From: Collinsella sp. AF33-16
GTDB lineage: Bacteria > Actinomycetota > Coriobacteriia > Coriobacteriales > Coriobacteriaceae
DNA length: 64,000 bases
Assembly (NCBI RefSeq): GCF_003475325.1
Contig: NZ_QRQC01000010.1
Coordinates: 1-64,000, forward strand
Direction: 5' to 3'
Shown: positions 18,387-27,131 of the stretch, in pieces
Position numbering within the stretch: the stretch's first letter is position 1
Layout: every line of letters begins with the position of its first letter
Notes under the pieces: generated by a model
What the model was told of the DNA's origin: nothing
Seen by the model: the letters and a program-made list of their open reading frames with translations, nothing else
Databases searched by the model: none
Made by a program: the position numbers and the translations under genes

Positions 18387-19292
18387 ATGTCCGATTCCGT
18401 TGACACGACGGTCGATACGACCTCGTCGCGCGAGCGCATCAAGCGTGCCCTTTCCCACGGCAAGAAGGGCCGCATCAACAAGGACCTGTCCAACAAGATC
18501 ATGCTTGGCGTGTTCCGTGCCGCGGCATACATCACCACGCTGGTGCTGGTCGCTATCATCGCCTACGTGGTCATCAACGGCCTGCCACACATCTCGCTCG
18601 ACTTTATCTTCGGTTGGCCCCAGGGCGTCAACGCCGAGGGCGGTATTTGGCCCACGATCGTCTCGACCGTCTATGTGACGGCGCTCGCCATGCTTATCTG
18701 CACGCCGATCGCTGTGCTGGCAGCCGTCTATCTGGCCGAGTACGCCAAGCAGGGCAAGATCGTCGAGCTCATTCGCTACGCTGCTGACGCTTTGGCCTCG
18801 GTGCCCTCCATCGTTATGGGCCTGTTTGGCTACGCCTTGTTTGTCGAGGCTATGGGTCTGGGCCTTTCGATGGTCTCGGCCGCTCTGGCGCTCGCGCTCT
18901 TGATGCTTCCCATCGTCATGCGCACCACCGAAGAGGCCATTCGCGCCGTTCCGCGCTATATCCGTTGGGGCGCGTATGGCCTGGGCGCCACCAAGTGGCA
19001 GGTTGTCTCCAAGATCGTGCTTCCTTCTGCCTTTGGCCGTATTGCCACGGGCATTGTCCTTGCCATCGGCCGTGCCATTGGCGAGACCGCCGTGGTGCTC
19101 TACACCATGGGCCAGGCCATCAATCTACCTATCTCGCCGCTCGATTCCGGCCGCCCCATGACCGTTCACCTGTACCTGCTTGCCAACGACGGCATCAACA
19201 TGAACGCAGCCTACGGCACCGCGCTCTTGCTGATGGTGATCATTCTGGCCTTCAACCTGTTTGCGCGCTTCCTGTCGCGCAAGCGTCGCTAG
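18387..19292 (+). CDS. pstA: Phosphate ABC transporter permease PstA
   Basis: This is the second permease subunit, pairing with PstC. It is 301 residues with six spans. The markers are LASVPSIVMGLFGYALFV, the PstB-docking loop GLGATKWQVVSKIVLPSAFG and GRAIGETAVVLYTMG. The first ~45 residues are a hydrophilic cytoplasmic extension. It starts 3 nt after pstC and ends 12 nt before pstB. Confidence 0.94.
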   Translation: MSDSVDTTVDTTSSRERIKRALSHGKKGRINKDLSNKIMLGVFRAAAYITTLVLVAIIAYVVINGLPHISLDFIFGWPQGVNAEGGIWPTIVSTVYVTALAMLICTPIAVLAAVYLAEYAKQGKIVELIRYAADALASVPSIVMGLFGYALFVEAMGLGLSMVSAALALALLMLPIVMRTTEEAIRAVPRYIRWGAYGLGATKWQVVSKIVLPSAFGRIATGIVLAIGRAIGETAVVLYTMGQAINLPISPLDSGRPMTVHLYLLANDGINMNAAYGTALLLMVIILAFNLFARFLSRKRR

Positions 19293-19304
19293 TTAAGGAG
19301 TCCC

Positions 19305-20108
<804 letters not shown>

Positions 20109-20200
20109 TCGGTGCGACTAGTCCCAAGCTGATCGGACCTGGTCCGGTGCGTATTCACTGTGCGGGCTGCATGACCGCACCCAACTGATTGGAGTGAACC

Positions 20201-21058
20201 ATGCGCAAACTGTTTTCCCGTCAGCTCGTCGAGGCCCGTCACGAGATGCTGAGCATCTATGAGGCCGTCGATCTGGCTCTCCACGATGCCGTGAAGGCCT
20301 ATGTGACCGACGACCGCAAGCTCGCCACCAAGACCAAGAAACGTACGCTTTCGATTGACGCGCGCTGCGCCAACCTGGAGGCCGTCTGCTACAACCTGAT
20401 CGCCACGCAGTCACCGGTCGCCTCCGACTTCCGCCTGCTTCAGACGATCATCTACGTCGACTTTAACCTGCAGCGCATGACCGATAAGGTCCGTCAGATC
20501 TGCCGTGCCACGCGTCATATGATCAAGGCCGACATCTCGCTGCCCCAGGAGCTCGTCGGTACGATTGAGGCCGAGGCCGAAGCTGTTTACCAGGTGCTGG
20601 GCTCTTCGCTTTCTGCGCTCGTCACCAATGACATGTCCATCATCTGCAACCTGGCCGTCGAGGACGAGCCAGTGCACGCCGCCTACGAGAAGTTCTTCCG
20701 CACCTTTAACCGTATGGATACGGGCGACTTTATGGACGACGACAGCAACTATGACGACCTGCGCCGCGCCATCATGGTTTCGCGCTACCTCGATCGCATC
20801 GCTTCGATTTCCATCGATGCCGCTTGCCGTCTGACCTTCCTGTTGACTGGTCAGCGTATGAACGCCGGCGATATCGCCCGTGTGGACGAGGATGAGCTCG
20901 AGAGCATGCGCGTGCCTTCGGGCGAGGGTGTTATCATGAGGCCCGCCGTCGACGCTCGCTACGTTGCCAAGGTGCCCGCTAACGAGGTCAGCGAGGGTCT
21001 TCGCTACCTGCTCGATCATCTTGAGGACGAGGACGATGGCGAGGACGACGAGGAGTAA
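20201..21058 (+). CDS. phoU: Phosphate system regulator PhoU
   Basis: PhoU is a helical metal-binding protein that links PstSCAB to phosphate signalling. Two PhoU repeats are visible. The first contains DARCANLEAVCYNLIATQSP followed by DFRLLQT, and the second contains MDDDSNYDDLRRAIMVSRYLDRIAS. At 285 residues it is some 60 longer than usual, because of a C-terminal extension ending in an acidic run. It is the last gene of the pst operon, 92 nt after pstB. Confidence 0.9.
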   Translation: MRKLFSRQLVEARHEMLSIYEAVDLALHDAVKAYVTDDRKLATKTKKRTLSIDARCANLEAVCYNLIATQSPVASDFRLLQTIIYVDFNLQRMTDKVRQICRATRHMIKADISLPQELVGTIEAEAEAVYQVLGSSLSALVTNDMSIICNLAVEDEPVHAAYEKFFRTFNRMDTGDFMDDDSNYDDLRRAIMVSRYLDRIASISIDAACRLTFLLTGQRMNAGDIARVDEDELESMRVPSGEGVIMRPAVDARYVAKVPANEVSEGLRYLLDHLEDEDDGEDDEE

Positions 21059-21095
21059 GTGACCCCGTTCGTCGAAAGATTGTAAATACCTAAGT

Positions 21096-21133
21096 GAGCG
21101 CGGCCTTGCACATGCGGGGCCGCGCTCTTGCGT
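21096..21133 (+). terminator. Hairpin after phoU, probable terminator
   Basis: A perfect 10-bp G+C-rich stem (GAGCGCGGCC / GGCCGCGCTC, 21096-21127) follows phoU by 37 nt. The downstream T-run is poor (TTGCGTT), so termination may be partial and allow read-through to yggS. Confidence 0.55.
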
Positions 21134-21177
21134 TAGCATGGGACTACTTGTTTGGCTGTCAGCGGAGGCGATTGGCA

Positions 21178-21915
21178 ATGGATAACTATTTGGACTTGAT
21201 GCGCGCTCGCCGCGAGCAGATTCTGGAACGTTTTTATGCGGCGCTCGATCGCGCGGGCCGCCCCCACGACGCCGCGCGCCTCATTGCCGTGTCCAAGACC
21301 GTTGGTGTCGATGAGACCGTTGCCGCCATCCAGACGGGGTATCGCCATTTTGCCGAGAACCGCCCGCAGGAGCTGGTTCGCAAGCTCACGGGTCTGGCGG
21401 AGCATCCGGAGCTGCCCGAGGTGCGCTTCGATATGATCGGCAACCTGCAGACCAATAAGATCAATGCGGTGCTGGGCTCAGCCGAGCTGATTCACTCGGT
21501 GGGTTCGCTGCATCTGGCGCAGGCGATCTCGAGCCGTGCTGTCCGCAAGATTGAGGCAGGCGAGCTCGCCGGCCCCCAGCGTGTGCTCATCGAGGTCAAT
21601 GTGAGTGGTGAGGAGTCGAAGGGAGGCTTTTCGCCCGATGAGATTCGCGCCGCCGCGGGTGAGCTTGCGGAACTTGAGGGAATTTGCGTACAGGGGCTTA
21701 TGACTATGGCGCCCCGGGGGAATAAGGATGTGGCACGCCGCACCTTTGCGGGGCTTCGTGAGCTGAGGGATGAGCTGGAGGCGGCACATCCCGATTTGAA
21801 CCTGCCTGAGCTTTCCTGCGGCATGAGCGAGGACTTTGAGCCTGCCCTTGAGGAGGGCTCTACGCTCGTTCGCCTGGGCAGGGTAGTATTTAGCCCGGAG
21901 TTTGCAGTAAAATAA
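21178..21915 (+). CDS. PLP homeostasis protein, YggS/YBL036C family
   Basis: This alanine-racemase-fold PLP-binding protein is involved in vitamin B6 and amino-acid homeostasis. It shows LIAVSKTV with the PLP lysine, HFAENRPQEL, FDMIGNLQTNK, IEVNVSGEESKGG, GLMTMAPRG and SCGMSEDFEPAL. ATG at 21178 follows GCGGAGG and gives 245 residues, the normal length. It is linked to sepF in most Gram-positive division clusters, as here. Confidence 0.93.
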   Translation: MDNYLDLMRARREQILERFYAALDRAGRPHDAARLIAVSKTVGVDETVAAIQTGYRHFAENRPQELVRKLTGLAEHPELPEVRFDMIGNLQTNKINAVLGSAELIHSVGSLHLAQAISSRAVRKIEAGELAGPQRVLIEVNVSGEESKGGFSPDEIRAAAGELAELEGICVQGLMTMAPRGNKDVARRTFAGLRELRDELEAAHPDLNLPELSCGMSEDFEPALEEGSTLVRLGRVVFSPEFAVK

Positions 21916-21975
21916 GGCTCTGAAGTGCGCACTGATTATCGGGGCGCCTGCACTAAACCGCGAGAGGACACAACC

Positions 21976-22698
21976 ATGGGCTTCCTTGACGAGATTAAAA
22001 ATAAGATGCACCTGGGCGGCCAGCAGGGTTACGACCAGGGTTATGGCCAGGACGACGACTACGGCTACGATGACGGCTATGACGATAGTTATCAGGGCAA
22101 CGGCTACGGCGGTGCTTCGGGCGAGGGCTTCTACACCCAAGACGAGCCGAGCAACGGCCTGCTTGGTCAGACGCGCCGCGGTGAAGCTGAGTCGGTTGCC
22201 GTGTATACGCGCTCCGGTCAGCTGGTCGGCGATGACTCCCGCCATGCCACGACGTATAACCCGCCTTCGCGCTCGCAGGACAGTGTTGCGAGCGGTTATC
22301 GTCCTGGTGCCTATGACACGCCGTCGAGCTACGCCGAGAACACCCGCGCCCGTGCCGCCGCTGCGCCCGCGCCTGCACCGAGTGATGCCTCGGCCTATGC
22401 GAGCAATATCATCAACGCCACGCCGCAGCTGCCGGCCTATGTCCTGCGCCCCGAGAGCTATGACGACGTGGAGACCGTGGTGCGCCGCGTTCGCACCAAG
22501 CAGCCTGTCGCACTGATTTTTGTGGGCGTACGCACCGAAGTTGCTAAGCGCGTCTTGGACTTCTCTTACGGCTTTGCCTGCGGTCTGGGTGCCACGGTCA
22601 AGGAGGTGGGCGACCGCGTGTTCATGGTGCTGCCCGCCGGCTGCGAGGTCAAAGATTCCGATCTCAAGAAGCTTCGTGCCGACGGCTACCTTAAGTAA
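21976..22698 (+). CDS. sepF: Z-ring membrane anchor SepF
   Basis: SepF binds membranes through an N-terminal amphipathic helix (MGFLDEIKNKMHL) and binds the FtsZ tail through its C-terminal domain. That domain covers residues ~155-235, with RPESYDDVETVVRRV and FSYGFACGLGATVKEVG. The middle is unusually long and low in complexity, rich in Tyr, Gly, Asp and Gln (about 15-55), followed by a Ser/Ala/Pro linker. The total is 240 residues against about 150 in Bacillus. The start is set by homology; the upstream site is GAGAGGA. Confidence 0.93.
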   Translation: MGFLDEIKNKMHLGGQQGYDQGYGQDDDYGYDDGYDDSYQGNGYGGASGEGFYTQDEPSNGLLGQTRRGEAESVAVYTRSGQLVGDDSRHATTYNPPSRSQDSVASGYRPGAYDTPSSYAENTRARAAAAPAPAPSDASAYASNIINATPQLPAYVLRPESYDDVETVVRRVRTKQPVALIFVGVRTEVAKRVLDFSYGFACGLGATVKEVGDRVFMVLPAGCEVKDSDLKKLRADGYLK

Positions 22699-22719
22699 AG
22701 ACAAGACGAGGAGATTCCC

Positions 22720-23001
22720 ATCAACATCTACACTATCGTCCAGCTGGTCAACACGCTGTTCAACTTCTATTCCACGCTCATTGTCGTCTACTGCTTTATG
22801 ACGTGGATTCCCATGAAGCAGGGCGGCCTGCTGCAGGATATCGCTGCAGTGCTCGATAGCGTCTGCGGCCCGTGGCTCAACCTCTTTCGTCGGTTTATCC
22901 CGCCGATGGGCGGCGTTGATTTTTCGCCGGTCGTTGCGATTATTGCGTTGCAGTTGGTGCAGAGGCTGATTCTGCAGCTTCTTATAGGTATACTCGTATA
23001 G
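22720..23001 (+). CDS. YggT family membrane protein with non-canonical start
   Basis: This small membrane protein follows sepF, the usual yggT position. Two hydrophobic segments (NTLFNFYSTLIVVYCFMTW and VVAIIALQLVQRLILQLLIG) flank the family's proline-rich turn (LFRRFIPPMGGVDFSP). The frame is open from the sepF stop (22696-22698) but has no ATG, GTG or TTG before an internal ATG at 22798, which would delete the first span. GAGGAG at 22708-22713 lies 6 nt before ATC at 22720 (93 residues). ATT at 22714 is the alternative. Confidence 0.8.
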   Translation: MNIYTIVQLVNTLFNFYSTLIVVYCFMTWIPMKQGGLLQDIAAVLDSVCGPWLNLFRRFIPPMGGVDFSPVVAIIALQLVQRLILQLLIGILV

Positions 23002-23062
23002 AACCGACTTAGTAACTTACGTCGGGCGTGTAGCGCCGAGGCGATGAAAAAGGAGACTTGTT

Positions 23063-23740
23063 ATGGCTATTACCCCTGCAGACATCCAGGCTCAGACTTT
23101 CTCTGAGGCCAAGCGTGGCTACGATCCTGCTGAGGTCGACGTCTTCTTGGAGACGCTGTCCTCCGAGGTTGACGCTATGCTCGCTAAGATTGTCGACCTT
23201 AAGGGTCGTCTGACTGCTACCGAGCAGCAGCTTGCCGATGCGCAGGCTCAGCTTGCCCAGGCTCAGGATGCCACCGCCCAGGCCGTCCCTGCTGCCCCGG
23301 TCGCTGCTCCCGCCCCCGACTTCTCTGCTCAGGAGCGTCAGATCTCCGCTGCTCTCATCGCTGCCCAGCAGACCGCCGAGAGCATCGTCAACGACGCCAA
23401 CGAGAATGCTGACCGCATCCGCAACGAGGCCGACGCTAAGGCCCGTGAGGTCATCCGCCAGGCTCTGACCGAGAAGCAGGCAGAGCTCGAGGAGATTGAC
23501 CGTCTTAAGGCTTCCCGCGAGGAGTTCAAGGCCGAGTACCTCAAGCTCATCCAGCACTTTATGGACGATGCTCAGAACTCCTTCCCGGCCGATCTCATGG
23601 CTTCCACGCCGGTCGGTTCCGCCGCTTCTCCGGCTGTGACCGTTCCTGCTGCCGAGCCGCTGCCCGTCGCCGAGCCGGTTATCCCCGTTGCCGATCCCTT
23701 TGCACCGATCGACAACTTCGCCGCCGACGATCTGGACTAA
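23063..23740 (+). CDS. divIVA: DivIVA-family polar/septal coiled-coil protein
   Basis: DivIVA senses negative membrane curvature and directs division or polar growth. The N-terminal DivIVA domain is clear: ITPADIQAQTFSEAKRGYDP then VDVFLETLSSEVDAML. A coiled coil (about 45-70) is interrupted by an Ala/Pro stretch (about 72-90), and a second long coiled coil covers ~93-175. The C-terminus is an Ala/Pro/Val-rich tail. Its 225 residues are typical. AAAAAGGAG precedes the ATG. It closes the division block. Confidence 0.92.
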   Translation: MAITPADIQAQTFSEAKRGYDPAEVDVFLETLSSEVDAMLAKIVDLKGRLTATEQQLADAQAQLAQAQDATAQAVPAAPVAAPAPDFSAQERQISAALIAAQQTAESIVNDANENADRIRNEADAKAREVIRQALTEKQAELEEIDRLKASREEFKAEYLKLIQHFMDDAQNSFPADLMASTPVGSAASPAVTVPAAEPLPVAEPVIPVADPFAPIDNFAADDLD

Positions 23741-23766
23741 CATCCAGCTATTATTTAGCGCCTAGA

Positions 23767-23795
23767 AAGGGCCCGCAGCTTGCGGGTCCTTTTTT
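23767..23795 (+). terminator. Terminator after divIVA
   Basis: An 11-bp stem (AAGGGCCCGCA / TGCGGGTCCTT) with loop GCT is followed by a six-T run. It is a strong intrinsic terminator. Confidence 0.93.
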
Positions 23796-23905
23796 GTGGC
23801 TATACGCAGTCTGCTAAACAAAACGCCGAGTCCTGCGTTTGAGGGCACAGAACTCGGCGAACGGGTGAGCGGTCAAAGGTAGATTTTAAGGCATGTCCCA
23901 AAAAT

Positions 23906-24436
23906 CTACTTGAGGAGGAAGTCGGGGAGAGGAATGGTGCGGGCCTCGCGATGCTCGGGATCGGCGATATGGTCGGCAGGATAGCCACAGACGAGCATAT
24001 GATACGGATAGACGCCCTCGGGCAGGTCCAACTGCTCACAGGCCACCTCGGGCTTAAAATGGCATACCCAGCACGTACCCAGGCCCTGCTCGGTGGCCTC
24101 CATCATCATCTGATCGCAGACGATCGAGGTGTCGATGGCACTGGAGTTCATCTGGTCATACGGACGCACCCAAGCATCGTCGGTAACGCTGCAAATAAGA
24201 AAGATAAGCGGAGCCCCAAAGATAGACCCATCACGAGCAAAGCGCGGCTGACAAGCAGCAGCCTTCTCCAGAAGCTCAGGCGTATCCAACACCATCACAC
24301 GGGTTGGATGATTATTACAAGCAGAAGGAGCAATCCGCCCAGCCTCAACAATGGCATCCACCACAGCCTGCTCAACAGAACGGTCCTCAAACTCGCGACA
24401 AGAATACCGACCACGAGCCAGATCCAAATAAGACAT
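23906..24436 (-). CDS. Nitroreductase-family flavoprotein
   Basis: This FMN-dependent NAD(P)H oxidoreductase has 176 residues. The FMN-contact motif near the N-terminus (ARGRYSCREFEDRSV) and APSACNNHPTRVMV are visible, as is the C-terminal GLGTCWVCHF region. Such enzymes reduce nitro groups, quinones or flavins; the substrate here is unknown. The start at 24436 follows AGGAGG on the minus strand. A short hydrophobic ORF (24453-24572) ends 16 nt upstream. Confidence 0.88.
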   Translation of the reverse strand: MSYLDLARGRYSCREFEDRSVEQAVVDAIVEAGRIAPSACNNHPTRVMVLDTPELLEKAAACQPRFARDGSIFGAPLIFLICSVTDDAWVRPYDQMNSSAIDTSIVCDQMMMEATEQGLGTCWVCHFKPEVACEQLDLPEGVYPYHMLVCGYPADHIADPEHREARTIPLPDFLLK

Positions 24437-24452
24437 ACAAGCCCTCCTAAAA

Positions 24453-24572
24453 TTAAAAATCAAACAAACCAAAAGTAACCCAAAGAGTACCCAAAGCAGC
24501 AATCAGCCAAACGCTCATCAAGGGCCAAAGTGTCCGAACGGATACCAAAGGTCCCTTCAGCCAAACCCCCAT
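24453..24572 (-). CDS. Possible 39-residue hydrophobic leader peptide
   Basis: An ATG-to-TAA frame lies directly upstream of the nitroreductase. It encodes a Trp/Leu/Val/Gly-rich peptide with an internal near-duplication: GVWLKGP...TLWP and SVWLIAALGTLWV. The minus strand is unusually G+T-rich, with repeated TTTGG. No Shine-Dalgarno is seen before the ATG. Inner starts, such as the second Met at residue 19, would give a 21-residue peptide. It may be a regulatory leader, a small membrane protein or chance. Confidence 0.3.
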   Translation of the reverse strand: MGVWLKGPLVSVRTLWPLMSVWLIAALGTLWVTFGLFDF

Positions 24573-24619
24573 CGCGCTAAATCTATCAGCCAAAGTTCCC
24601 AATGGTGGTGCATAAGGGA

Positions 24620-24698
24620 GCGGGCCCGGCCACTAATAACCTTTTGAACGACTCTGCTTGCAGCCGGAGTGAAAAAGGTTATTAGTGGCCGGGCCCGC
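24620..24698. repeat. Perfect 26-bp inverted repeat (long hairpin)
   Basis: The arms at 24620-24645 and 24673-24698 are perfect reverse complements. They surround a 27-nt loop with a small inner stem (ACTC/GAGT). The outer half is G+C-rich (GCGGGCCCGGCC), and the inner half carries ACTAATAACC and a T-run. It lies 24 nt past the DUF47 stop on the minus strand. It could act as a 3' hairpin for the PiT-DUF47 transcript, but no T-run follows it in that direction. Confidence 0.9.
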
Positions 24699-24722
24699 GA
24701 CCGGTGGGACATGTACCCCCAA

Positions 24723-25346
24723 TTAACTGTTCTTCATGACAATCGAATCCACGACATCGGCCACATTCTCGCAGCAGTCGGCGCAGTACTCCAGGAAGGC
24801 GTACACGTCACGCCAAGCGATGACCTCGAGCGGGTCCTTGCCGTTAACGTGCAGGTTACGCATGGCGTTGATATAGAGCTCGTCGGCCTCGGACTCGATG
24901 GTGTTGATCTGGATGACGAGCTCGCGCAGCGTTTTGGACTTGCGGTAGTTAGGCAGCTCGACCATAAGGTCCTTCATGGCGCGGCAGGCGTCGGTCACCT
25001 TGTGGGCGATGACGATGGCGTCGGGATGGATGCTCTGGATGTTGGTGAAGTAGACGCGCTGCACGACGCCCTCGATACGGTCGAGCACGGTGTCGAGCGA
25101 GCAGCTCATCAGATCCAGGTCCTCGCGCTCAAGCGGGGTGATAAAGGCCGTGAGCAGGGCGTCCTCAAGCTCATGGTGCTTCTTGTCGGCCGCATGCTCG
25201 ATCGCATGCATCTTGTCGAGCATATCGTGAATCTTTGCGGGATCGAAGTTCTCGAAAATCTTGGTAAGCAGCTCGGCGGCCTGGACGGCGAGGTCGGCGC
25301 AGGCGACGTAGTTGTCAAAGTAGAACGAATCGGGTTTCTTTGCCAT
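24723..25346 (-). CDS. DUF47 (PhoU-like) phosphate transport accessory protein
   Basis: This 207-residue helical protein belongs to the DUF47/TIGR00153 family, distantly related to PhoU. In known genomes it is almost always paired with a PiT transporter and thought to modulate it. Typical stretches are HAIEHAADKKHHELEDALL and ITPLEREDLDLMS. It starts 67 nt downstream of the PiT gene and is presumably co-transcribed with it. Confidence 0.9.
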   Translation of the reverse strand: MAKKPDSFYFDNYVACADLAVQAAELLTKIFENFDPAKIHDMLDKMHAIEHAADKKHHELEDALLTAFITPLEREDLDLMSCSLDTVLDRIEGVVQRVYFTNIQSIHPDAIVIAHKVTDACRAMKDLMVELPNYRKSKTLRELVIQINTIESEADELYINAMRNLHVNGKDPLEVIAWRDVYAFLEYCADCCENVADVVDSIVMKNS

Positions 25347-25413
25347 GAGTGGGTCCTTTCGAGGCGAAGACGGGTGGGCGAGGTGTTACGGTCCGGATGG
25401 ACGTTCGGTTTGA

Positions 25414-26463
25414 CTAGATGAACATCATGAACAGCTTGGCCATGACAAAGCTGATGAGTCCACAGGCGGGGAAGGTGAAGAACCAGGTGAACATCATGTC
25501 CTTGACTACGCCGAAGTTGATGGCCGAAAGGCGCTTGACGGCGCCGACGCCCATGATGGCGCAGGTCTTGATGTGAGTGGAGGACACGGGGATGCCGGTG
25601 AGCGTGGCAAGCAGCAGGTTTGCGGCGCCCGCCAGGTCGGCGGAGAAGCCCTGGTACTTTTCGAGCTTGACCATGCTCTGGCCAACGGACTTGATGATGC
25701 GCTCGCCGCCCACGCTGGTGCCGATGCCCATGGTGGCCGAGCACAGCAGCATAATCCAGATGGGGATGCCGGCATCGCCGACGCTCGTCTGGCCGCTGGC
25801 AAAGGCCACGCCTAAAAAGAGCACGCCGATGAACTTCTGTCCATCCTGCGCGCCGTGCATAAAGCTCATGGCCGCAGCGCTTGCGATCTGAGCGTATTTA
25901 AAGAAGACATTGGCACGTCGCCTGTTGGCGGCGGCGAAAAGAATCGAGACGAGCTTGCACAGGACCCAGCCCATGACAAAGCCCAGGCCGATGGAGAGCG
26001 CCAGGCCGTAGATGACCTTCATCCACTCGTGGACGTTGACGCTGCTCGCACCGCCGAGGGCGATGGCGGCACCGGTCAGGCCGGCGATAAGGCTGTGGCT
26101 TTGCGAAGTGGGGATGCCAAAACGCGACGCTGTGGCGCCGTAGACGACGATGGAGAACAGCGCCGCGCACAGGCAGGCGAGCGCCATGGTGCTGTTTCCG
26201 CCAAAGTCGACAATATGGGAGATGGTGTTGGCGACGCTCGCGTTAAAGTGCGTCATGATGAGCACGCCAAGGAAGTTGAATGCGGCACTCATGAGGATGG
26301 CGGCGCGGGCGGGCATGCAACGCGTAGTGACGCAGGTCGCGATGGCGTTGGGTGCGTCGGTCCATCCATTGACGAAGATGGCGCCGAGCGCGAGGATCAC
26401 GGTGACGGCAAGGACTGGGTTCGACACAAGTTGGCCGAGGAAGGTTGAGAACGTTACGTCCAT
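25414..26463 (-). CDS. Inorganic phosphate transporter, PiT family
   Basis: This cation-coupled low-affinity phosphate permease has 349 residues and about ten spans. Both PiT signature repeats are visible: NGWTDAPNAIATCVTTR near the N-terminus, and MHGAQDGQKFIGV with GIPVSSTHIKTCAIMG in the C-terminal half. It heads a two-gene operon with the DUF47 gene. Together with pstSCAB-phoU this gives the organism two distinct phosphate uptake routes within 10 kb. Confidence 0.94.
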   Translation of the reverse strand: MDVTFSTFLGQLVSNPVLAVTVILALGAIFVNGWTDAPNAIATCVTTRCMPARAAILMSAAFNFLGVLIMTHFNASVANTISHIVDFGGNSTMALACLCAALFSIVVYGATASRFGIPTSQSHSLIAGLTGAAIALGGASSVNVHEWMKVIYGLALSIGLGFVMGWVLCKLVSILFAAANRRRANVFFKYAQIASAAAMSFMHGAQDGQKFIGVLFLGVAFASGQTSVGDAGIPIWIMLLCSATMGIGTSVGGERIIKSVGQSMVKLEKYQGFSADLAGAANLLLATLTGIPVSSTHIKTCAIMGVGAVKRLSAINFGVVKDMMFTWFFTFPACGLISFVMAKLFMMFI

Positions 26464-26594
26464 ATATGGGCTTTCTCGAAGTTTGCAGGCACGTTACAGA
26501 AACATGATAAATCGTATCACCTCCTGCGGGTTTCTTTACCGAGTTCTGATGGGAGCAGTGAATTTTTTGGCACTAAAAATGAATATTAGCCCTG

Positions 26595-26623
26595 TTGACC
26601 GCGGGTGTTCTTTTTGCTAACAC
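26595..26623 (+). promoter_or_regulatory. Promoter upstream of the unknown gene at 26.7 kb
   Basis: TTGACC (26595-26600) and TAACAC (26618-26623) are spaced by 17 bp, giving a predicted start near 26630. A small inverted repeat (GTGTT...AACAC) overlaps the spacer and -10 element. A second -10-like TACAAT lies at 26681-26686. Confidence 0.5.
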
Positions 26624-26692
26624 ACCATGAGGACACGTGCGCGCGCCCCAACACCCCAAAACCACAGTCTGTTCGCTTTACAATATGCAAAC

Positions 26693-27052
26693 ATGCGTTC
26701 GATAATAGGAGGCATGGAATATCGACAGACAGACGGCAAAACTCGGCGCGTGCACAAGCAGTATGTGGACGTCGTGACCCGCATCCTTGCGGGCGGACAA
26801 GTCGTGCCGGTCACCGTCTGCTGGGTCGACGGCCGTTGCTTTACGATCGACGAAATTATCTCGACCACCGGGTTTGGCCTGACGGTTCACGGCATTCGTA
26901 CGGCAACCTATAAGGTACGTTTTGGCGGACATGCGACCGAGTTGTATCTGGAGGACCAAACGCGTGAGCGGGCGGATGGCTCGCAGACGCATGTGATGCG
27001 TTGGTGGGTATGGGCGTTTGACCGCACGCTTGAGGGCGAGCGCCGCAGGTAA
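26693..27052 (+). CDS. Conserved hypothetical small protein
   Basis: This soluble protein of 112-119 residues has no recognised catalytic motif. It reads as a compact beta-rich fold: PVTVCWVDGRCFTIDEI, TYKVRFGGHATELYLED and HVMRWWVWAFD. The pattern of paired GG, WVDGR and RWWVW resembles small DUFs with an SH3-like barrel, but I cannot name the family. The start is uncertain. ATG 26693 lacks a ribosome site, whereas ATG 26714 has AGGAGG only 1 nt upstream, which is too close. Confidence 0.7.
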   Translation: MRSIIGGMEYRQTDGKTRRVHKQYVDVVTRILAGGQVVPVTVCWVDGRCFTIDEIISTTGFGLTVHGIRTATYKVRFGGHATELYLEDQTRERADGSQTHVMRWWVWAFDRTLEGERRR

Positions 27053-27131
27053 GAGCGCACGGCATTCGGGTACAATGGCAGGGATCTTGTCACCTACGGC
27101 GCTGTCGTGGCGCTTTTTGAAAGGACGAAGT

